A program made the translations under genes and the position numbers. A DNA stretch of 64,000 nt, taken from the NCBI GenBank assembly GCA_017347485.1, contig AP021857.1, forward strand, positions 1,407,390-1,471,389. Reading direction: 5' to 3'. Below the pieces are notes generated by a model. It saw nothing but the letters and a program-made list of their open reading frames with translations. It did no database searches and was not told where the DNA came from. Within the stretch, counting starts at the first letter, position 1; the number at the start of each line of letters is the position of its first letter. Origin of the DNA: Candidatus Desulfobacillus denitrificans. GTDB taxonomy: Bacteria > Pseudomonadota > Gammaproteobacteria > Burkholderiales > Rhodocyclaceae. This document shows, one piece after another, positions 58,842 to 64,000 of the stretch.

Positions 58842-59753
58842 ATGGCCGATCGGAGATTGCAGGTTTTTCATGCCGTCGCCAAGCAGTTGTCTTTTACCAA
58901 GGCGGCCGAAGTGCTGTTCATGACGCAGCCGGCGGTGACCTTCCAGATCAAGCAGCTGGAGGAGCATTTCAACACACGGCTGTTCGACCGCGGCCACGGC
59001 AAGATTTCCCTGACGCCGGCCGGCGAGACGGTGCTCGAGTACGCCGAGCGCATCCTCGGCCTGTCCTCGGAGCTGGACGTGCGCCTGGCCGAAATGACCG
59101 GGCAGATCGGCGGCCCGCTGCTGGTGGGCGCCAGCACCACCATTGCCGAGTTCATGCTGCCGCGCATTCTTGGCGAGTTCAAGTCGCAATATCCCAACGT
59201 CAGGCCGCGCCTGATCGTCGCCAACTCGGAGTCGATCGAGACGCGCGTCGCCGAGCACACGCTGGACATCGGCCTCATCGAGGCGCCGTCGCACCAGGGC
59301 AACCTGCAGTGCGAGGTCTGCTGCGACGACGAGCTGCTGGTGATCTGCGCGCCCGGCACGCCGCTGGCCAAGAACAAGGAGCTCACGCCGCAGCTGCTGG
59401 CGACGCATCCCTTCGTCAGCCGCGAGCCGGGTTCCGGCACGCGCGAAGTCACGGACAGCTACTTCCGCAGCGCCGGCGTGCCGCCGGACAGCCTGAACAT
59501 CGTCATCGAGCTCGGCAGTCCCGAGGCGATCAAGGGCGTGGTGGAGACCGGCATCGGCTTCGCCATCGTCTCGCGCGCCTCGGTGGCCAAGGAGAAGCGC
59601 CTCGGCGACCTGCTCGCCATTCCGCTCAAGCCGCGCCTGACGCGCACGCTGTCGATGGTCTACCCGAAGGAGAAGTTCCGCTCCCGGCTGGTCAACACCT
59701 TCGTCGAGTTTGCCACCGCCAAGCTGAAGCAGTTCGCGGCGAAACAGAGCTGA
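58842..59753 (+). CDS. LysR-family transcriptional regulator (CysB/CbbR-like)
   Basis: 303 aa. HTH: FHAVAKQLSFTKAAEVLFMT and QPAVTFQIKQLEEHFNTRLF; substrate-binding domain: LLVGASTTIAEFMLPRILGE through VSREPGSGTREVTDSYFR and ETGIGFAIVSRASVAKEKRL. It resembles the LTTR group that includes CbbR-like and selenium/sulfur-responsive members; the effector cannot be told. Immediately followed (1 base) by alr, likely in one transcript. Confidence 0.9.
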   Translation: MADRRLQVFHAVAKQLSFTKAAEVLFMTQPAVTFQIKQLEEHFNTRLFDRGHGKISLTPAGETVLEYAERILGLSSELDVRLAEMTGQIGGPLLVGASTTIAEFMLPRILGEFKSQYPNVRPRLIVANSESIETRVAEHTLDIGLIEAPSHQGNLQCEVCCDDELLVICAPGTPLAKNKELTPQLLATHPFVSREPGSGTREVTDSYFRSAGVPPDSLNIVIELGSPEAIKGVVETGIGFAIVSRASVAKEKRLGDLLAIPLKPRLTRTLSMVYPKEKFRSRLVNTFVEFATAKLKQFAAKQS

Positions 59754-59754
59754 T

Positions 59755-60831
59755 TTGACCCGACCGATCCGCGCCACCATCGATCTTTCCGCCCTGCGCG
59801 GCAACTTCGCCGTTGCCCGGCAGCGCGCGGAGGGGGCGGCCTTGTGGGCGGTCATCAAGGCCAATGCCTACGGCCACGGCCTGATGCGCGCGGCCGGGGC
59901 GCTCGACGACCTTGCCGACGGCTTCGCGCTGCTCGACCTCGAGGATGCCGTTGCCCTGCGCGAGGCCGGCTTCCGCCAGCCCATTCTCCTGCTCGAAGGT
60001 TTTTTCGAGGCCGACGAGCTGCCGCTCCTGGCCGAACACCGCCTGACGCCGGTGGTGCATTCCCTCGAGCAGGCGGACATGCTGACGAGCGCCGCGCTGC
60101 CGGCGCGGCTGCCGGTCTACCTCAAGCTCAACACCGGCATGAACCGGCTCGGCCTGTTTGCGGAGGAATTCCATGCGGCGCTGACCGCGCTGGGCACTTC
60201 GCCGAGCGTGTCAGGCATCACCCTGATGACGCATTTCGCCGATGCCGACAACGCTCGCGGCATCGACTGGCAGATGGCGCGCTTCGAAGAGGCCGTGCAA
60301 GGCTGCGACCATCCCGTCAGCCTCGCCAACTCGGCGGCGCTGCTGCGCTTTGCCGAGGCGCGCCGCGGCTGGGTGCGGCCCGGCATCATGCTCTACGGTT
60401 CCTCGCCCTTTCCGCAGGACGGAAGCGCCGAGGCGCTCGGACTGCGGCCGGTGATGACGCTCGCCAGCCAGCTGGTTGCCGTGCAGGAACTCGCCGCCGG
60501 CGAACGCGTCGGCTACGGCGGCCTCTTCACGGCGGAGCGGCCGATGCGCATCGGCATCGTCGCCTGCGGCTACGCCGACGGTTATCCGCGCCATGCGCCG
60601 ACCGGCACGCCGGTCCTTGTCGAGGGCCGGCGCACGCGCACCGTCGGGCGCGTCTCGATGGACATGATCATGGTTGACCTCGAGGGCATTCCGGATGCCG
60701 GCATCGGTTCGCCGGTCGTGCTGTGGGGCGAGGGCCTGCCGGTCGACGACGTCGCCGCCGCCGCCGGCACCGTCAGCTACGAGTTGCTCTGCGCGCTGAC
60801 GCCGCGCGTGCCGGTGGTCGAAAAGGAATAA
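59755..60831 (+). CDS. alr: Alanine racemase
   Basis: 358 aa, TTG start directly after the LysR stop (a spacing of 1 base, with no strong ribosome site of its own). PLP lysine Lys35 in ALWAVIKANAYGHGLMRA; the second catalytic Tyr region is ERVGYGGLFTAERPMRIGIV with ACGYADGYPRHA. It converts L-alanine to D-alanine for peptidoglycan. No alternate ATG near the motif start fits. Distance to radA is 42 bases and a GGGCTC/GAGCCC hairpin (60834-60851) lies between. Confidence 0.95.
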   Translation: MTRPIRATIDLSALRGNFAVARQRAEGAALWAVIKANAYGHGLMRAAGALDDLADGFALLDLEDAVALREAGFRQPILLLEGFFEADELPLLAEHRLTPVVHSLEQADMLTSAALPARLPVYLKLNTGMNRLGLFAEEFHAALTALGTSPSVSGITLMTHFADADNARGIDWQMARFEEAVQGCDHPVSLANSAALLRFAEARRGWVRPGIMLYGSSPFPQDGSAEALGLRPVMTLASQLVAVQELAAGERVGYGGLFTAERPMRIGIVACGYADGYPRHAPTGTPVLVEGRRTRTVGRVSMDMIMVDLEGIPDAGIGSPVVLWGEGLPVDDVAAAAGTVSYELLCALTPRVPVVEKE

Positions 60832-60833
60832 GC

Positions 60834-60851
60834 GGGCTCATACGGCGAGCC
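60834..60851 (+). terminator. Possible alr terminator hairpin
   Basis: GGGCTC (60834-60839) pairs with GAGCCC (60846-60851), leaving a 6-base loop, followed by GGCCGCTGTTATTCTC. The uridine run is poor, so it is a weak candidate for a terminator or attenuator before radA. Confidence 0.3.
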
Positions 60852-60873
60852 CGGCCGCTGTTATTCTCTCAGG

Positions 60874-62235
60874 ATGGCCAAGCAAAAAACCGTCTATTCC
60901 TGCACCGAATGCGGCGGCAGCTCGCCGAAGTGGCAGGGCCAGTGTCCGCATTGTTCGGCCTGGAACACCCTCGTCGAAACCCTTGCCGAGGCGGCGCCGA
61001 CCAATCGCTTCTCCGCCATCGCCGGCAGCGGCCGGCTGCAGCGGCTTGCCGAGATCCGCCCGCGCGAGGAATCCCGCGTCGCCACCGGCATCGAGGAGTT
61101 CGACCGCGTGCTCGGCGGCGGGCTGGTGGCCGGCGGCGTAGTGCTGATCGGCGGCGACCCCGGCATCGGCAAGTCGACCCTGCTGCTGCAGGCCCTGGCG
61201 CAGCTCGCCGGCCGCCAGCCCGCGCTGTACGTCTCGGGCGAGGAGTCCGGCGAGCAGGTGGCGCTGCGCGCCCGGCGTCTGCAGCTCGACGTCGGCGGGC
61301 TGCAGCTGCTCACCGAAATCCATCTCGAAAAGATCCTTGCCGCCCTGGCCGAGCACAAGCCGCGCATCGCGGTAATGGATTCGATCCAGACCCTGTATTC
61401 CGACGCCCTGCAGTCGGCGCCCGGCTCGGTGGCGCAGGTGCGCGAGTGTGCCGCCCAGCTCACCCGCCATGCCAAGCAGTCGGGCACCTGCATCGTCTTC
61501 GTCGGCCACGTCACCAAGGAGGGCGCGCTGGCCGGGCCGCGCGTGCTCGAGCACATCGTCGACACCGTGCTCTACTTCGAGGGCGATCCGAATTCCAGCT
61601 TCCGCCTGGTGCGGGCCGTGAAGAACCGCTTCGGCGCGGTCAATGAGCTGGGCGTCTTCGCCATGACCGACAAGGGCCTGCGCGGCGTCTCCAACCCCTC
61701 CGCGCTGTTCCTCTCCCAGCATGGCCAGCAGGTGGCCGGCTCCTGCGTGCTGGTGACGCAGGAGGGCACGCGGCCGCTGCTGGTGGAGATACAGGCGCTG
61801 GTCGACGAGGCGCATTCACCGAGCCCGCGCCGGCTCTCCGTCGGCCTCGAGCAGAACCGCCTGGCCATGCTGCTGGCGGTGCTGCACCGCCATGCCGGCA
61901 TCGCCTGCTTCGACCAGGATGTCTTCGTGAACGCCGTCGGCGGCGTCAAGATCGGCGAGCCGGCGGCGGACCTCGCCGTGCTGCTGGCCATCGTCTCCAG
62001 CCTGCGCAACCGGCCGCTGCCGCAGAAGCTGATCGCCTTCGGCGAGGTCGGCCTGGCCGGCGAGATCCGTCCGGCGCCGCGCGGCCAGGAGCGCCTCAAG
62101 GAAGCCGCCAAGCTCGGCTTCACGCACGCCCTGATCCCGAAGGCCAACGCGCCGAAGCAGGCCATCAAGGGCATCGAGGTCATCGCCCTGGAACGGGTCG
62201 AGCAGGCGGTGGACAAGCTGCGCGAACTGCAATGA
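60874..62235 (+). CDS. radA: DNA repair protein RadA (Sms)
   Basis: 453 aa. N-terminal zinc finger with Cys10, Cys13, Cys24 and Cys27 (YSCTECGGSSPKWQGQCPHC), RecA-like ATPase with Walker A GGDPGIGKSTLLLQA, the RadA-specific KNRFG motif in RAVKNRFGAVNELGVF, and a Lon-type C-terminal domain (VNAVGGVKIGEPAADLAVLL). RadA drives branch migration in recombination. The stop overlaps the following permease by 4 bases. Confidence 0.97.
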   Translation: MAKQKTVYSCTECGGSSPKWQGQCPHCSAWNTLVETLAEAAPTNRFSAIAGSGRLQRLAEIRPREESRVATGIEEFDRVLGGGLVAGGVVLIGGDPGIGKSTLLLQALAQLAGRQPALYVSGEESGEQVALRARRLQLDVGGLQLLTEIHLEKILAALAEHKPRIAVMDSIQTLYSDALQSAPGSVAQVRECAAQLTRHAKQSGTCIVFVGHVTKEGALAGPRVLEHIVDTVLYFEGDPNSSFRLVRAVKNRFGAVNELGVFAMTDKGLRGVSNPSALFLSQHGQQVAGSCVLVTQEGTRPLLVEIQALVDEAHSPSPRRLSVGLEQNRLAMLLAVLHRHAGIACFDQDVFVNAVGGVKIGEPAADLAVLLAIVSSLRNRPLPQKLIAFGEVGLAGEIRPAPRGQERLKEAAKLGFTHALIPKANAPKQAIKGIEVIALERVEQAVDKLRELQ

Positions 62236-64000
62236 ACGGCTGGCACCTCGCCTGGCAGATGCTCAGGCGCGACTTCCGCGCCGGCGAGCTGCGCCTGCTC
62301 GGGCTGGCGCTGGTGATCGCCGTGGCCAGCCTGTCGAGCGTCAGCTTCTTCTCCGACCGCCTCTCGCGGGCGCTGGCGCGCGAGGCGCACCAGCTGCTCG
62401 GCGGCGACCTGCTGCTGCTGGCCGACCATGCCTGGGACGAGAGTTATCGCGCGGAAGCGGAGCGGCTCGGCCTGCGCGTCATCGGCAGCGCGAGCTTCCC
62501 CAGCATGACGGCGGCCAACGGCGCCAGCCACCTGGCCGACATCAAGGCGGTCGAGCCGGGCTATCCCCTGCGCGGGTCGCTGAGGATTGCGCCGGCGCTC
62601 AACCGGCCCGATGCGGAAACGCAGGAGACGCCGGCACGCGGCGAGGTGTGGCTGGACGAGCGGCTGGCGGCGGCGCTCGAGGCGAAGGTCGGCGATGTCG
62701 TGCAGCTCGGCAACGCCAGGCTCGCCGTCTCGGCGGTACTGACTTTGGAACCGGACCGCGGCGTGAACTTCTTCAACATCGCGCCGCGCCTGCTGATGCA
62801 GGCCGCCGACCTGCCGGCCACGCAGCTGATCCAGGTCGGCAGCCGCGTCACTTATCGACTGCATCTGGCCGGCGAGGCCAAGGCCGTAGCCGCCTACCAG
62901 AAGTGGGCGGAAAGGCAGCTTGGGCGCGGCGAGCGCATCGAGAGCCTCGACAATGCGCGGCCCGAGGTGAGGAACGCCCTCGATCGCGCCGAGAAGTTCC
63001 TGCGCCTGGCGGCATTGCTGGCGGCGGTGCTGGCCGCGGTCGCCGTCGGCCTCGGCGCGCGCCGCTTCATGCAGCGGCATCTCGACGGCTGCGCCGTGAT
63101 GCGCTGCCTCGGCGCGCGCGAGAGCCAGCTGCTGCGCATCTACCTGGGCGAATTCCTGCTCTTCGGCGCCATCGCCTCGGCGCTCGGCTGCCTGGCCGGC
63201 TTCGGCGCCCAGTATGCGCTGGAGCGGCTGCTGGCGAACCTGCTGACGGCCGCCTTGCCGGCGCCGTCGCCGCTGCCGCTCGTCCATGGCTTCGCCCTTG
63301 GACTGGCGCTGCTGGCCGGCTTCGCCCTGCCGCAGCTGATGCGCCTGCGCAATGTGCCGACGGTGCGCGTGCTGCGGCGCGAGTGGGCGGATGCCGAGCC
63401 GCTGGCCTGGACCGGCTATGCCTTCGGCGCGGCGGTGCTGGCCGGCCTGATGCTGTGGATGGCGGCCGACCTCAAGCTCGGAGTGTGGGTGCTCGGCCTG
63501 TTCTCGCTCGCCGTCGCCCTCTATGCCGGCGTGGCGCGGCTGGCGCTGGCCGCGGCCGGGCGTCTGCGCGGCGCGGCGGGCGCCGGCTGGCGCTACGGCA
63601 TCGCCTCGCTCGCCCGCCGCCTCGGCACCAGCCTGATCCAGGCCGTGGCCCTCGGCCTCGGCATGACGGCGCTGCTCCTGCTTACGCTGGCGCGCGACGA
63701 CCTGCTCGCCTCCTGGAAGCGCAGCATGCCGCCGGATGCGCCCAACCGCTTTGTCATCAACATCCAGCCCGAGCAGCGCGAGCCGGTGCGCGCGCTGTTC
63801 GCCGCGAAGGGCCTCGACAGGCCGACGCTGCTGCCGATGATCCGCGGCCGCCTGGTGGCGGTGAACGGCCGGCCGGTCGTTGCCGCCGACTACGCCGAGG
63901 AGCGCGCCCAGCGCCTGGTCGAGCGCGAGTTCAACCTGTCCTGGATGGCCGAGCTGCCGGAGGGCAATTCGCTCACGGCCGGCCGCTGGTTCGCCGCGCA
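62232..64000 (+). CDS. FtsX-type ABC transporter permease, 3' end beyond the window
   Basis: Partial: 589 codons to the right edge without stop. MNGWHLAWQMLRRDFRAGEL-RLLG, first TM (LLGLALVIAVASLSSVSF), periplasmic MacB-PCD-like region (LLGGDLLLLADHAWDESYRA), then FtsX segment LRLAALLAAVLAAVAVGLGA with RFMQRHLDGCAVMRCLGA, and more membrane helices. This matches YbbP-like predicted permeases of lipoprotein or lipid exporters; the usual ATPase partner (YbbA-like) is not visible. It overlaps radA by ATGA. An ACTGACTTTG word is at 62738. Confidence 0.88.
   Translation, partial: MNGWHLAWQMLRRDFRAGELRLLGLALVIAVASLSSVSFFSDRLSRALAREAHQLLGGDLLLLADHAWDESYRAEAERLGLRVIGSASFPSMTAANGASHLADIKAVEPGYPLRGSLRIAPALNRPDAETQETPARGEVWLDERLAAALEAKVGDVVQLGNARLAVSAVLTLEPDRGVNFFNIAPRLLMQAADLPATQLIQVGSRVTYRLHLAGEAKAVAAYQKWAERQLGRGERIESLDNARPEVRNALDRAEKFLRLAALLAAVLAAVAVGLGARRFMQRHLDGCAVMRCLGARESQLLRIYLGEFLLFGAIASALGCLAGFGAQYALERLLANLLTAALPAPSPLPLVHGFALGLALLAGFALPQLMRLRNVPTVRVLRREWADAEPLAWTGYAFGAAVLAGLMLWMAADLKLGVWVLGLFSLAVALYAGVARLALAAAGRLRGAAGAGWRYGIASLARRLGTSLIQAVALGLGMTALLLLTLARDDLLASWKRSMPPDAPNRFVINIQPEQREPVRALFAAKGLDRPTLLPMIRGRLVAVNGRPVVAADYAEERAQRLVEREFNLSWMAELPEGNSLTAGRWFAA

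Overview
The window is about 64 kb of GC-rich, gene-dense DNA from a Gram-negative chromosome. Core gene order (smc-zipA-ligA, tsaB-rimI-udg, rtcB-archease), paired PHA-type and wax-ester-type storage genes and protein style suggest a betaproteobacterium, probably near the Rhodocyclales; that placement is inference. I see no rRNA, tRNA, phage, plasmid, insertion sequence with transposase, or CRISPR array. No gene-free gap exceeds 300 bases. The longest (about 250-290 bases) are 20291-20543, 25545-25836, 33114-33377 and 52529-52811, and each holds a described element.

Layout. 1-12.3 kb: the N-terminal end of a wax ester synthase/DGAT, a Cache-PAS membrane sensor followed by a REC-PAS-GAF-PAS-HD-GYP protein, an acyl-CoA-binding protein, a PHA-system protein, then a seven-PAS histidine kinase (interrupted by an apparent 1-base frameshift) overlapping a REC-GGDEF-EAL protein. 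12.3-20.3 kb: metY, macrodomain protein, exported protein, rtcB-archease, bcp, slyD, mutS. 20.5-36.3 kb: a signalling island with a NarX-like kinase and NarL-type regulator, a single-domain regulator, an MCP-like protein, CheY, STAS, CheA, MCP, CheW, CheR, CheD, CheB, a second NarX-like sensor kinase and a Crp/Fnr regulator. 36.3-50.4 kb: queF, smc-zipA-ligA-galU-hpt, typA, mtnP-def, an attachment-type protein, a cyclic-nucleotide-binding protein and an AI-2E-family exporter. 50.4-64 kb: EnvZ/OmpR-type pair, small exported protein, KTSC protein, tsaB-rimI-udg, lemA-TPM-TPM, lplT, LysR regulator, alr, radA and the start of an FtsX-type permease.

How it works together. The first 36 kb is dominated by sensing: two-component systems, two cyclic-di-GMP phosphodiesterase candidates (HD-GYP and EAL) and one chemosensory cluster. 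The cluster has no recognisable stand-alone CheZ, but its first MCP-like protein carries a CheZ-like DxxxQ motif, and its CheA carries a tandem 24-residue motif resembling the cyclic-di-GMP-binding MshEN domain. If real, these would couple phosphatase activity to a receptor and cyclic-di-GMP to the chemosensory kinase. A 266-base element with 26-base perfect inverted termini sits inside this cluster, and the two NarX-like sensors share a two-hairpin leader. The rest is mostly housekeeping. An ACTGACTTT-type word is strongly over-represented across the window.
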